Assembly (NCBI RefSeq): GCF_900111235.1
Contig: NZ_FOJI01000018.1
Location: 1 to 64,000 of the forward strand
Source: [Clostridium] fimetarium
Lineage (GTDB): Bacteria > Bacillota > Clostridia > Lachnospirales > Lachnospiraceae
Direction: 5' to 3'
Length of the DNA: 64,000 bases
The position numbers and the translations under genes are program-made. Within the stretch, counting starts at the first letter, position 1. Each line of letters opens with the position of its first letter. Shown here in pieces: positions 1 to 8,241 of this stretch. The notes below the pieces were generated by a model. That model was not told the DNA's origin. It did not search any database and saw nothing but the letters and a program-made list of their open reading frames with translations.

Positions 1-57
1 ATTTGTCAAGCCTTTTCGATAAAAAAGTGGGTGATTTTTAAAATATAGGAGTTGAAA

Positions 58-74
58 CCCTTATAGAATAAGGG
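58..74 (+). promoter_or_regulatory. Short leader hairpin upstream of the K+ uptake operon
   Basis: A perfect 7 bp inverted repeat (CCCTTAT / ATAAGGG, 3 nt loop) lies about 45 bp before the first gene. It has no T-tract, so it is not a typical terminator. A c-di-AMP riboswitch would be plausible in front of potassium genes, but I do not recognise its conserved core here. Function is unknown. Confidence 0.3.
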
Positions 75-119
75 CTAGAGATTCCGAGAAAGTATAAAAG
101 AATAAAGGAGGTATATGAT

Positions 120-698
120 ATGGACAGATTTGAAATGATTTCAAGTAAATTTATTGATTACATAAGAGAGGCAGCAAATGAAATTCACAATCATGAGTTT
201 GAAAAATCTTATAAAACGATTATAAATGCGATAAATATAAATCCCAATGCACCAGAACCACATAATCTTCTTGGAATTTGGTATGAGTTCAAAAATAACA
301 ATGATTTAGCAAGGAAACATTATCGGGCTGCATATGCATTAGATCCAACCTATAAGCCAGCTAGTGAGAATTTAGAGAGAGTGTGTACATTTTTTGAAGC
401 GAAAAGAAAACAGGTCAATTTTGGTGAAGAAATATTAGAGGAACAAGAAAAAGCCAAAGAACAGAAAGATAAACTTAAGCTGATAGAAGTGGAAATTGAG
501 AGCGGATATTGCGCTTGTGGTAAACAGATTAAGGATTTGGGTATCTCTGCAGATATAATTATTGGGTATATATTAAGAGGAAATAATACGATTGTTCCAA
601 ATGGTAAGACTGAAATACGCGAAGGAGATAAGCTCATGATATTTACAAATATGGTATCTCATAAAACGGTGATCTCCGGTTTGATCGGGGATAAATAA
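120..698 (+). CDS. TPR protein with C-terminal RCK_C (TrkA-C) domain
   Basis: This 192-residue soluble protein starts at an ATG behind a strong AAGGAGG site. Residues about 10-90 look like two or three tetratricopeptide helical repeats (for example NPNAPEPHNLLGIWYEF). A short charged coiled segment follows (about 95-118), then a TrkA-C/RCK_C ligand-binding fold (about 118-192) ending in the typical pattern EGDKLMIFTN. RCK_C domains bind small ligands and gate K+ channels. Here the domain is not attached to an NAD-binding RCK_N domain; that half is encoded alone by the next gene. It probably acts as an adaptor or regulatory subunit of the potassium transporter encoded downstream. The partner of the TPR part cannot be read from the sequence. 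Confidence 0.75.
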   Translation: MDRFEMISSKFIDYIREAANEIHNHEFEKSYKTIINAININPNAPEPHNLLGIWYEFKNNNDLARKHYRAAYALDPTYKPASENLERVCTFFEAKRKQVNFGEEILEEQEKAKEQKDKLKLIEVEIESGYCACGKQIKDLGISADIIIGYILRGNNTIVPNGKTEIREGDKLMIFTNMVSHKTVISGLIGDK

Positions 699-732
699 TA
701 TAAAAGTAAGTTGAGATTTTGGAGGAAAGTTT

Positions 733-1134
733 ATGCATATAGTCATAATCGGTTGTGGAAGATTAGGTAGTAATTTAGCAAAGGGATTGTCAGATGAGGG
801 TAACGATATTTGTATTATTGACCGGAATGGGGATAAATTAAATGCTTTAGGAAGTGGCTTTAACGGTCAGAGGATAAAAGGAATTGAATTTGATAGTGAT
901 AAGCTCATAGAAGCAGGTGTAAAACAAGCAGATGTTTTGTTAGCAGTGACATCAGACGATAATATAAATATAACGGTATCTCTTATTGCGGAGAAAATAT
1001 TTCATGTTCCGAATATTATTGCAAAAGTCAATGATCCTCAAAAGAATGATATATATAATCAGTTAGGCATTCATACAATTAACCCAATACAGTATGAAAT
1101 AGAAATGTTAAAAAATCAGATAAGAAAAAATTAG
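733..1134 (+). CDS. Stand-alone RCK_N (TrkA-N) NAD(H)/nucleotide-binding subunit
   Basis: The product is 133 residues and consists of a single Rossmann RCK_N domain. It shows the glycine motif GCGRLG at residues 7-12 and the acidic residue D30 at the end of beta-2, which normally contacts the ribose of NAD or ATP. The protein stops where a normal TrkA would continue into RCK_C. The start has a GGAGGAAAG site. It sits between the TPR-RCK_C gene and a full TrkA, so it probably assembles with one or both in the gating ring of the TrkH channel. Full-length TrkA or KtrA proteins have about 220 residues; the short length looks genuine because no frameshifted remainder follows. Confidence 0.8.
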   Translation: MHIVIIGCGRLGSNLAKGLSDEGNDICIIDRNGDKLNALGSGFNGQRIKGIEFDSDKLIEAGVKQADVLLAVTSDDNINITVSLIAEKIFHVPNIIAKVNDPQKNDIYNQLGIHTINPIQYEIEMLKNQIRKN

Positions 1135-1159
1135 AGAGCATTCAAAGGGAGACATTACT

Positions 1160-1837
1160 ATGAGAACAATAATAATTGGTGGAGGTAAAATTGGTTACAA
1201 CCTCTTGAAGACATTAAAAGAGAGAGGCCACCAAGTAACTGTGATTGAACGAGACAAGGATACCTGTATGAAAATTGCTGAGGATATCGACACAGATGTG
1301 ATTTGGGGCGATGGTACAGATTTGGAGGTCTTAAGGGATGCGGGTATTGACGATGCTGAAGTTGTCGCAGCTGTAACAGGAACTGACGAGGAAAATCTTG
1401 TTATTTGCCAGATTGTTAAATTGATTTCAAATACGAAGAAAACAATAGCTCGAGTGAATAATCCGAAAAATAATACTATGTTTAAGAACCTTGGAATAGA
1501 TAATACAGTTTGTAGTACTGCGGTTATTGCAAATTTGATTGAATGTGCTCTTAGTAAAGATGATTATAGAATTATTAATACATTTGAACTTGGGTCTATG
1601 ATTTTAGCTGAATTATTAATAAAAGAAGATGGTCCTTGGTGCAATAAAATGGTCAAGGACCTTATATTGCCGAAAGAATGCGTATTTGTTTCTTTGTTGC
1701 GAGGCGAAAATGTTATTTATCCAAGAGGAGATACACAGATCTTATTTGAGGATAAGGTAATGATTATAACAAATAATTTGGTGTTATCACATTTAGTTGC
1801 TGAATTATATGATGGAGGAAATAAGAAATGGCTTTAA
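1160..1837 (+). CDS. TrkA/KtrA family potassium uptake regulatory subunit
   Basis: A 225-residue protein of normal family length. RCK_N covers residues 1-130, with GGGKIG at 7-12 and the acidic E30. RCK_C covers about 140-222 and ends with a typical EDKVMIITNN strand. This cytosolic ring subunit binds nucleotides and controls K+ flux through the TrkH pore encoded 93 bp downstream. The start is preceded by GGGAG. Its last codons overlap a 33-codon reading frame that has its own ribosome binding site. It belongs to the same operon as the flanking genes. Confidence 0.9.
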   Translation: MRTIIIGGGKIGYNLLKTLKERGHQVTVIERDKDTCMKIAEDIDTDVIWGDGTDLEVLRDAGIDDAEVVAAVTGTDEENLVICQIVKLISNTKKTIARVNNPKNNTMFKNLGIDNTVCSTAVIANLIECALSKDDYRIINTFELGSMILAELLIKEDGPWCNKMVKDLILPKECVFVSLLRGENVIYPRGDTQILFEDKVMIITNNLVLSHLVAELYDGGNKKWL

Positions 1838-1929
1838 AAAATGAGATCAAAGGAATAATGTTGGAGTTGATTAGCGTTGTATTGTATCTTGTGTTAATAT
1901 TTATTACTGCGATAATCATAATGAGGTGA
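1828..1929 (+). CDS. 33-residue single-span membrane micro-protein in the K+ operon
   Basis: An ATG at 1828 lies 10 bp inside the end of the trkA-like gene and is preceded by GGAGG at 1815-1819. It opens a 33-codon frame closed by TGA at 1927, one base before the TrkH start. The product is a short charged N-terminus (MALKNEIKGIM) followed by about 20 hydrophobic residues, an evident transmembrane helix. Good Shine-Dalgarno spacing and the exact fill between two operon genes support translation. It resembles in size and position the small helper subunits of other K+ pumps such as KdpF, but no sequence relationship is claimed. It could also serve only for translational coupling. Confidence 0.6.
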   Translation: MALKNEIKGIMLELISVVLYLVLIFITAIIIMR

Positions 1930-1930
1930 G

Positions 1931-3469
1931 ATGATGTACAAATCAAGAAGAGTGTATAGTATAGAAATGATAAGTTACTATACAGGTTACATAGTACTTG
2001 CTATAGCTGGGTTAATGATTATACCACTTATTACTTCACTTGCATTTAAAGAATGGAATCCAATGCTAGATTTTATGATTAGTTGTGCAATATCATTAAT
2101 CGTCGGATTGACGCTTATATTGATTGGAATAAAAACAAAGGAAAGTAAATCAAGTTTTCAATGGAAACATGGATTTTCGATTGCAGCTCTTTCTTGGATT
2201 ATTTTAACAATGATAAGTGCAATTCCTTATACCTTAAGTGGAAACTCAAAATCATTTCTAGATTCTTGCTTTGACGTAATGAGTGGATTTACAACTACGG
2301 GCTTAGTACTATTGCAGGATTTGGACCATGTTTCTAATGGGTTAAATATGTGGAGACATATGTTAACATTCATTGGCGGTCAAGGAATGGTAGTATTAGC
2401 ACTTACGTTATTAGTAAAAAAAACCAGTGGAGCATACAAAATGTATGTTGGAGAAGGCAAAGATATTGAGCTACTTCCAAATGTCAAAGGTACAACAAGA
2501 CAAATATGGAAAATCAGTATGATTTATCTTGTAGTTGGAACTGTAATATTATGGATAGTTGGAATGCTAATTGGGTTGCAGCCTGTATCTGCATTTTTTC
2601 ATGCACTTTATATCTTTGAGTCATCATGGAGCACCGGTGGTTTCGCTCCAAATACTCAAAATATTATGTATTATCACAGTGTTGCTTATGAAATAGCAGC
2701 TATGGTTATATTTATTATAGGCTCATTCAATTTTGGACTACACTATGCAATTTGGAAGGGAAAACGAAAAGAAATAGTTAAAAATATTGAGATACAAAGT
2801 TTTGTAATAACATCGTTTGTAGCCTGCATGCTTGCACTTATTGGATTAGCTAAGCTAAAGGTCTATCCTGATGCTATAGCAGGATTAAGAAGAGTTATTT
2901 TCAATGTGCTTTCAGCACATACGACAACAGGATTTGGTTCTGTTTATGCAAGGCAGTTTGCACTTGAATGGGGCGATTTTGGTGTTCTAATTATAATCAC
3001 TGTTATGCTAATCGGTGGTTCTGCATGCTCAACAGCAGGAGGATTTAAGGGGTTAAGAGTAGGAATTGTATTCAAAGGATTGTTGATGGAAGTAAAAAAA
3101 CTTCTTTCGTCAGAAAGAAGTATGAAAGTATATAAATATCATCATATCAAAGACTATGTATTAGAGGACAGTTTGATAAAATCGTCTGCAATTATTATAT
3201 TATGTTATATAGTAACATTCTTCGTGGGCACATTGCTTGGTACATATTATGGATTTTCATTTTTAGATTCTGCTTTTGAATCAGCTTCTGTAACAGGTAA
3301 TGTTGGATTATCAATCGGCGTTACAACTCCTTCAATGCCAACAGTTATGAAGATTTATTATATCATAGCAATGTATTTAGGAAGACTAGAATTCCTGTCT
3401 GTATTTGCATTAATAGGATATATTGGAGGAGGTATTAAAAAAGTATGCGTAAATGTATTAAAACATTAA
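1931..3469 (+). CDS. TrkH/KtrB family potassium uptake channel subunit
   Basis: A 512-residue polytopic membrane protein with the four pseudo-repeated pore loops of the Trk/Ktr/HKT superfamily. Each loop keeps its selectivity glycine: TTTGLV near residue 121, STGGFAPNT near 234, TTTGFGS near 335 and VTGNVGLS near 456. It forms the K+ pore, driven by membrane potential or cation coupling and gated by the RCK proteins encoded upstream. Two in-frame ATGs at 1931 and 1934 both follow AATGAGGTGA; either could be used. The 3' end overlaps the next gene by 25 bp, showing tight operon organisation. Whether it is H+- or Na+-coupled cannot be told. Confidence 0.93.
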   Translation: MMYKSRRVYSIEMISYYTGYIVLAIAGLMIIPLITSLAFKEWNPMLDFMISCAISLIVGLTLILIGIKTKESKSSFQWKHGFSIAALSWIILTMISAIPYTLSGNSKSFLDSCFDVMSGFTTTGLVLLQDLDHVSNGLNMWRHMLTFIGGQGMVVLALTLLVKKTSGAYKMYVGEGKDIELLPNVKGTTRQIWKISMIYLVVGTVILWIVGMLIGLQPVSAFFHALYIFESSWSTGGFAPNTQNIMYYHSVAYEIAAMVIFIIGSFNFGLHYAIWKGKRKEIVKNIEIQSFVITSFVACMLALIGLAKLKVYPDAIAGLRRVIFNVLSAHTTTGFGSVYARQFALEWGDFGVLIIITVMLIGGSACSTAGGFKGLRVGIVFKGLLMEVKKLLSSERSMKVYKYHHIKDYVLEDSLIKSSAIIILCYIVTFFVGTLLGTYYGFSFLDSAFESASVTGNVGLSIGVTTPSMPTVMKIYYIIAMYLGRLEFLSVFALIGYIGGGIKKVCVNVLKH

Positions 3470-3933
3470 TTTTCACTTTTGTTCTCATGTTTTCACTTAC
3501 ACTAAATGTAAAGGCTGAAGATACGAAAGAATTAAATTATTTAATTGAAAATGCAAAACAACTTGATGGACAAGAGGTTACCGTTCAAGGTGAAGCTATT
3601 GGTGAGCGTATGGATAGAGGAGACTATTCTTGGGTAAATATAAATGATGGCACCAATGCAATGGGTATTTGGTTAAGTAAAGAGGACGCGGAAAAGATTT
3701 TGTATTATGGTAATTACAAAAATAAAGGTGATATAGTAAAAATAACAGGTACATTTAACCGCGCATGTGTGGAGCATGGTGGTGAAGCAGATATACATAA
3801 TAGCGTGGTAGTAATAGTTCAAGAAGGAAATATAGTTTATGAACATATATCAACTGTAAAAATAATGATTACAATTATATTAGTGGCTTTTGCATCATTT
3901 AGTCTATTGATTTACATTAAATTTTTCACATAA
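3445..3933 (+). CDS. Exported, membrane-anchored OB-fold protein
   Basis: A 162-residue protein whose ATG overlaps the trkH end and follows GGAGGAGG. Residues 1-24 form a signal peptide ending near VKAED. Residues about 28-130 have the pattern of an OB-fold of the kind found in small exported nucleic-acid- or ligand-binding-like proteins (DGQEVTVQGEAIGERM, then GDIVKITGTF). Residues about 139-160 form a C-terminal membrane helix. The body should therefore lie outside the membrane, tethered at its C-terminus. Its role in the K+ operon is unknown; the overlap suggests co-translation with TrkH. There is no cysteine lipobox. Confidence 0.7.
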   Translation: MRKCIKTLIFTFVLMFSLTLNVKAEDTKELNYLIENAKQLDGQEVTVQGEAIGERMDRGDYSWVNINDGTNAMGIWLSKEDAEKILYYGNYKNKGDIVKITGTFNRACVEHGGEADIHNSVVVIVQEGNIVYEHISTVKIMITIILVAFASFSLLIYIKFFT

Positions 3934-4039
3934 AGTATATACTACTTACAGATAATAGGATATCATAGTAAAGTCGCTACTTTATAGCATTTTGATTGTA
4001 GCAACGGAACTGAACTATAATACTTGTTATGGAGAAAAA

Positions 4040-5443
4040 ATGGAAAATAAAAATATTGAAAGCCAAATTTTAGAAAATGAAAATTTGGAAAATAAAAATG
4101 AGCATTACGGTTTATCCACTGCAACTACTATGATTATTGGTATTGTCATTGGAAGCGGAATATTCTTTAAAGGTGATAATGTATTAATGTATACCGGCGG
4201 TAACGTATGGCTTGGGATACTAGTGTTTTGTATCGGTGCATTTGGTATCATATTTGGTAGTATAACCCTTACAGAACTTTCGATTAGAACTAAGAAAAAC
4301 GGTGGAGTAGTCGGGTATTATGAGGATTTTATTTCTAAGAAAGTCGCATGTGGATTTGGATGGTTTCAGACATTTGTGTATTACCCAACTTTAACAGCAG
4401 TTATTGCATGGGTTGCTGGAATCTATACCTGTATATTGTTTGACATTGGAAATGCGGGAAATGCCCTCGAGATGCAGATATTAATTGGGCTTGCATATAT
4501 GGTTACATTTTATGCAATTAATATTTTTTCCATTAAACTTGGCGGTTATTTTCAAAATATATCAACAGTTGTAAAGTTGATACCATTATTAGGAATCGCG
4601 ATTGTCAGCGTTTTTTGGAGTGCACCACATCCATCTGTACCACAAGGAATTGCAATCGTTTCACAAAGTAATGTAGGTATTGGATGGCTTGCCGCACTGG
4701 CACCCATTGCGTTTTCTTACGATGGATGGATTGTAGCAACAAGTATAACGAATGAAGTGAAGAATCCAAAGAAGAATATGACGCTAGCACTTATCTTTGG
4801 ACCGATTGTTGTTTTAGGTGTTTATCTTTTATATTTTTTGGGCCTAAACAAAGTGCTTGGTCAAGAATACATTATGTCAACCGGTAATTCGGCGATTAAT
4901 AAAGTTGGTGAATTATTACTTGGAAGTAATGGAGCAAAAATAATATTAATCTTTATTGTTATATCAGTACTTGGTGTTCTGAATGGTGTCATTCTTGGCA
5001 GTTTAAGAATGCCACATGCACTTGCAAGTAAAAATATGTTACCATATGCGCAAAAGATTGCAGTGATTAATCCCAAAATTCAATTATCCATATGGTCTTG
5101 CCTCATTTCATTTGGAGCAGCAGCATTTTGGTTATTAATCCATTATATTACGCAAAACAGTGAGACAATGTCTGGCGGTGATATCAGCGAGATATCAATT
5201 GTATTTAGCTATGCATGTTATATTATATTGTATTTAAAAGTTTTGAAAATGAAGAAACAAAATATTATAATCAGTAAATTCAAAGGGATTATTTGCCCTA
5301 TCTTTGGAATATTAGGATCAACAATTATATTTATAGGTGGATTTATATCAAATCCTACGTATGTTCCATTCTTTGTTTTATTTTGTATGTTTGTTTGTCT
5401 GATTGGAATTATGTATTATAAAGAAATTGCGACTAAATCATAA
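4040..5443 (+). CDS. APC-family amino acid permease
   Basis: A 467-residue integral membrane protein with about 12 hydrophobic segments. It begins with the APC-superfamily signature of helix 1, TTMIIGIVIGSGIFFK (near residue 36), and the later helix 6 region FSYDGWIVATSI. These features mark the LAT/serine-threonine exchanger-like branch that imports or exchanges amino acids; the substrate cannot be assigned. The ATG at 4040 is chosen because GGAG lies five bases before it. An upstream TTG at 3992 in the same frame has no ribosome binding site. About 100 bp separate it from the K+ operon, so it may have its own promoter. Confidence 0.85.
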   Translation: MENKNIESQILENENLENKNEHYGLSTATTMIIGIVIGSGIFFKGDNVLMYTGGNVWLGILVFCIGAFGIIFGSITLTELSIRTKKNGGVVGYYEDFISKKVACGFGWFQTFVYYPTLTAVIAWVAGIYTCILFDIGNAGNALEMQILIGLAYMVTFYAINIFSIKLGGYFQNISTVVKLIPLLGIAIVSVFWSAPHPSVPQGIAIVSQSNVGIGWLAALAPIAFSYDGWIVATSITNEVKNPKKNMTLALIFGPIVVLGVYLLYFLGLNKVLGQEYIMSTGNSAINKVGELLLGSNGAKIILIFIVISVLGVLNGVILGSLRMPHALASKNMLPYAQKIAVINPKIQLSIWSCLISFGAAAFWLLIHYITQNSETMSGGDISEISIVFSYACYIILYLKVLKMKKQNIIISKFKGIICPIFGILGSTIIFIGGFISNPTYVPFFVLFCMFVCLIGIMYYKEIATKS

Positions 5444-5456
5444 AATTGTAGAATCT

Positions 5457-5542
5457 TTTACAGTAGCGTAGTTTTTTCAGCAGTATAACAGTAGTATAAT
5501 AGTAGAATAACTGTATCATAACTGTATCATAAGTCTATGGGA
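5457..5542. repeat. Short imperfect direct repeats downstream of the permease
   Basis: The stretch contains several CAGTAGTATAA-like units and an exact double AACTGTATCAT unit (about 5508-5530). These are simple AT-rich duplications between the permease gene and the rubredoxin promoter. No protein or stable RNA structure is apparent. Confidence 0.4.
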
Positions 5543-5556
5543 TTTTTCAATTTCAT

Positions 5557-5585
5557 TTGAATTAAATGTAATAATATGCTAAAAT
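5557..5585 (+). promoter_or_regulatory. Sigma-A type promoter of the rubredoxin/flavoprotein unit
   Basis: TTGAAT at 5557-5562 is followed by a 17 bp spacer and TAAAAT at 5580-5585, with the extended -10 TG in the spacer end (TGC-TAAAAT). It lies about 83 bp before the rubredoxin ATG. The match is read by eye. Confidence 0.6.
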
Positions 5586-5667
5586 TATAAAAATGTATAT
5601 TTTATTGATATTTAAGGTATATATTTGGAAACACAAGAAAAAACTATAGATAATATGGAGGTATAAT

Positions 5668-5823
5668 ATGGAAAAGTATGAATGTGTATGCGGATATGTG
5701 TATGATCCTGAATTAGGCGATCCTGATAATGGAGTTGCGCCAGGCACTGCTTGGAAAGACCTTCCAGATGATTGGACTTGTCCAACTTGTGGACTAGATA
5801 AGGATTCATTTACACAGTTATAA
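5668..5823 (+). CDS. Rubredoxin
   Basis: A 51-residue electron carrier that binds one Fe through four cysteines. The fold signatures [19 protein letters not shown] and DDWTCPTCG are textbook rubredoxin. The second knuckle is a normal CPTCG. The first knuckle reads ECVCGY, with only one residue between the cysteines where most rubredoxins have two (CxxCGY). GGAG precedes the start. It lies 98 bp before an A-type flavoprotein, its usual redox partner: rubredoxin passes electrons from NADH:rubredoxin oxidoreductase to the flavodiiron enzyme that reduces O2 or NO. It is cytosolic. Confidence 0.92.
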   Translation: MEKYECVCGYVYDPELGDPDNGVAPGTAWKDLPDDWTCPTCGLDKDSFTQL

Positions 5824-5830
5824 TCAACTT

Positions 5831-5870
5831 AATTTGGGATGGGTTTATATAATAAACTCCATCCCAAATT
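5831..5870 (+). terminator. Hairpin between rubredoxin and flavoprotein genes
   Basis: AATTTGGGATGG pairs with CCATCCCAAATT, and the stem continues through GTTTAT/ATAAAC with one bulge. It is followed by ATTATTAAT, not a pure T-run. It is either a weak terminator that sets the ratio of rubredoxin to flavoprotein or an mRNA-stabilising stem. Confidence 0.5.
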
Positions 5871-5921
5871 ATTAATAATAGTATGGTTTTATTTGACAGA
5901 TAGAAAGGCAAGGAACAAAAT

Positions 5922-7100
5922 ATGAAAATAGCGGAAAATGTTGTATACGTCGGTATGCAAAACCCTGGTATGAGAAATTTTGATATCATTATGACTACAG
6001 GGTATGGTACTACTTATAATAGTTATCTTATTATGGGAGAAAAAAATGTACTGATTGAAACAGTACATAATACCTATACAAAAGAATATATTGAAAAAAT
6101 AGAAGAATATGTGAAAATAAGTGATATTGATTATGTAATATTAAATCACACAGAGCCAGATCACTCGGGAAGTTTGAGTGAAATCTTGAATATGAATCCT
6201 GAGATTATTGTTATTGGAACAGCAGCAGCAATCAAAAATCTTAAGAATATTACGAATCAAACATTTAAAAGTCAGCTCGTAAAGCAGGGAGATAGCTTGG
6301 ATATTGGCAATGACCAAGTATTTGATTTCATTATTGCCCCTAATTTGCATTGGCCAGATTCAATGTTTACTTACTATAAGAAAGAAAAGATATTATTTAG
6401 TTGTGATGTATTTGGAAGTCATTATTGTGAACAATTCCTATATGATTATCAACTAAAAAACCCGAACTTATATGAAATAGAACGTAAAAATTACTATGAT
6501 TGTATATTTGCTCCTTTTAAAAAGTTTGTGTTAAGCGGAATTGAAAAGATTGAAAATTTAGACATTGAATTGATTTGTTGTAGTCATGGACCGATATTAA
6601 AGACCGGAATTAAAGAAACAATTAAACTTTATAAGAAGTGGTCAAGCCCAGTAGAAAAACCTGTGTATGCCGCAATTTTTTATGTGTCAGCTTACGGCTA
6701 TACAAGGCAGATGGCAGAGATAATGAAAGATTGTATCACAAAAGAGGGTATCAAGGTAGAGATATTTGACTTATTAGGTCTTTCACTAGAAGAATATGCT
6801 GCAATTATGAATGATGCAAATGCTGTCTTGTTTGGTTCACCAACGATTAATGGAGATGCACTTGAACCAATCTGGAACTTGATTGATAAATCAGTAATGC
6901 CATTGGCAAAGGGAAAACCTGCTTTGGTATTTGGCTCTTATGGATGGAGTGGAGAGGCTTGTCAATTATTAAGTGAAAGATTAAAAGGCTTAAGATACAA
7001 TGTGTTCCCTACTAATTTAAAAGTACAATTTAAGCCATCTGATGAAGATATCCAAAATATCAAAGATACGATGAAGGAATTTATTCCATTAATAAAATAA
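5922..7100 (+). CDS. A-type flavoprotein (flavodiiron O2/NO reductase, FprA-like)
   Basis: A 392-residue cytosolic enzyme of the usual two-domain layout. Residues 1-250 form a metallo-beta-lactamase-type diiron domain with ligands in NHTEPDHSG (near 77-85), a histidine near 145 (NLHWPDS), an aspartate near 163 (SCDVFGSH) and a histidine near 223 (CCSHGP). Residues about 253-392 form a flavodoxin domain with the FMN phosphate loop (SAYGYTRQMAE). It reduces O2 to water or NO to N2O using electrons from rubredoxin, and so protects an anaerobe. The rubredoxin gene lies just upstream. An AAGGA site precedes the ATG. Confidence 0.93.
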   Translation: MKIAENVVYVGMQNPGMRNFDIIMTTGYGTTYNSYLIMGEKNVLIETVHNTYTKEYIEKIEEYVKISDIDYVILNHTEPDHSGSLSEILNMNPEIIVIGTAAAIKNLKNITNQTFKSQLVKQGDSLDIGNDQVFDFIIAPNLHWPDSMFTYYKKEKILFSCDVFGSHYCEQFLYDYQLKNPNLYEIERKNYYDCIFAPFKKFVLSGIEKIENLDIELICCSHGPILKTGIKETIKLYKKWSSPVEKPVYAAIFYVSAYGYTRQMAEIMKDCITKEGIKVEIFDLLGLSLEEYAAIMNDANAVLFGSPTINGDALEPIWNLIDKSVMPLAKGKPALVFGSYGWSGEACQLLSERLKGLRYNVFPTNLKVQFKPSDEDIQNIKDTMKEFIPLIK

Positions 7101-7156
7101 AATTATAGTTTGGTTTGCACTAATGAAATAGGCGTTGAAAGTAGGTAAATAATTAA

Positions 7157-8068
7157 ATGTATTTTGTAATTCAAAACGGTACAATTGAAGCGACAGACAA
7201 TGAAAATTGGCAAGAAAGTCAAGATGCAATTAGTGTATTTACTTCAATTGAGTGGCAAGAACAAGTGGAATTTAGAAATGAGCATAATTTAAATCAAGTA
7301 CAGGGAAAGATTCATTTTTGTAAACTAGAGAGTTTTGCAGAATATTTGTTTGGTGCTATGTCCATACCAGTTAAGAAGAATTATACGAAGCATATTGGTT
7401 TTGAATTTTATATTCTTGAAGGTAGAATTATTTTCATAGATGATACAAATACAGTGAAGGATGTTATTAATAAAATAGCTGAATACAAACGAAAAAAAGA
7501 ATATAGTATGGAAAGATTCCTGTTTGATTTCCTAGTTTCCTTTATTGAAGATGATTTGCATTACTTAGAGTTGTTTGAACGAGAAATCTCTAAGGCTGAG
7601 GAAGATATTTTAAAGGCAAGGTATGATAATTTCAACTATAAAATGCTTAATATTAAAAAAGAAATTTCAAGATTATATCGGTATTATAGTCAGATAACTG
7701 CTATGGGCGAATCACTATCTGAAAATGAGATGGATTTCTTTGGAAAAGATGATATAGCCACATTTAGAGTGTTTACAGAAAGATCATCAAGATTGCAATT
7801 TGAGGCACAACTTCTTCGAGAATATGCAATGCAAGTTCAGGAGGTTTATCAATCCGAAATTAGTATAAGACAAAATGATGTTATGAAGGTATTAACGATT
7901 GTTACAATGATATTCTTACCATTAACATTAATTGTAGGTTGGTTCGGAATGAATTTTGAATATATGCCTGAATTAAGTTGGAAGTATGGTTATCCAACGG
8001 TCATGATAATCTGTATATTTGTTATTATACTTTGTCTATGGATATTTAAAAAGAAAAAGTTCTGGTAG
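7157..8068 (+). CDS. CorA-family divalent metal ion transporter
   Basis: A 303-residue protein with a long cytosolic N-terminal domain rich in charged helices and two C-terminal membrane spans (about 245-262 and 277-296). The signature GMN follows the first span in the sequence WFGMNFEYMPEL, near residue 264. CorA proteins form pentameric Mg2+ (or Co2+/Ni2+) channels gated by bound metal. The ribosome binding site is weak (TAGGT). It is 56 bp behind the flavoprotein gene and ahead of a terminator, so it may be the last gene of that unit. Confidence 0.9.
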   Translation: MYFVIQNGTIEATDNENWQESQDAISVFTSIEWQEQVEFRNEHNLNQVQGKIHFCKLESFAEYLFGAMSIPVKKNYTKHIGFEFYILEGRIIFIDDTNTVKDVINKIAEYKRKKEYSMERFLFDFLVSFIEDDLHYLELFEREISKAEEDILKARYDNFNYKMLNIKKEISRLYRYYSQITAMGESLSENEMDFFGKDDIATFRVFTERSSRLQFEAQLLREYAMQVQEVYQSEISIRQNDVMKVLTIVTMIFLPLTLIVGWFGMNFEYMPELSWKYGYPTVMIICIFVIILCLWIFKKKKFW

Positions 8069-8114
8069 ATATAATAATATTTTACTACGATATTTACGAT
8101 TAATAAGAAAAAAT

Positions 8115-8159
8115 AAAATGACGGTAAAAGCATAGTTCGCTTTAACCGTCATTTTTTTT
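8115..8159. terminator. Bidirectional rho-independent terminator
   Basis: A 17 bp stem with one mismatch (ATGACGGTAAAAGC / GCTTTAACCGTCAT) is followed by eight T on the plus strand and has an A-rich flank before it. It sits between the convergent corA-like and DUF47 genes. Confidence 0.85.
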
Positions 8160-8241
8160 GATTGCTTTTCATAATAGAATTGAGCTTATATAATAATATA
8201 ATGAAATCATTAAATTATTATCACTATTTTAGTAGTATCAA

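Noticed and set aside
1-119. c-di-AMP (ydaO-type) riboswitch before the K+ operon
   Set aside because: Only one short hairpin is present and the window begins too close to show the full, long aptamer.
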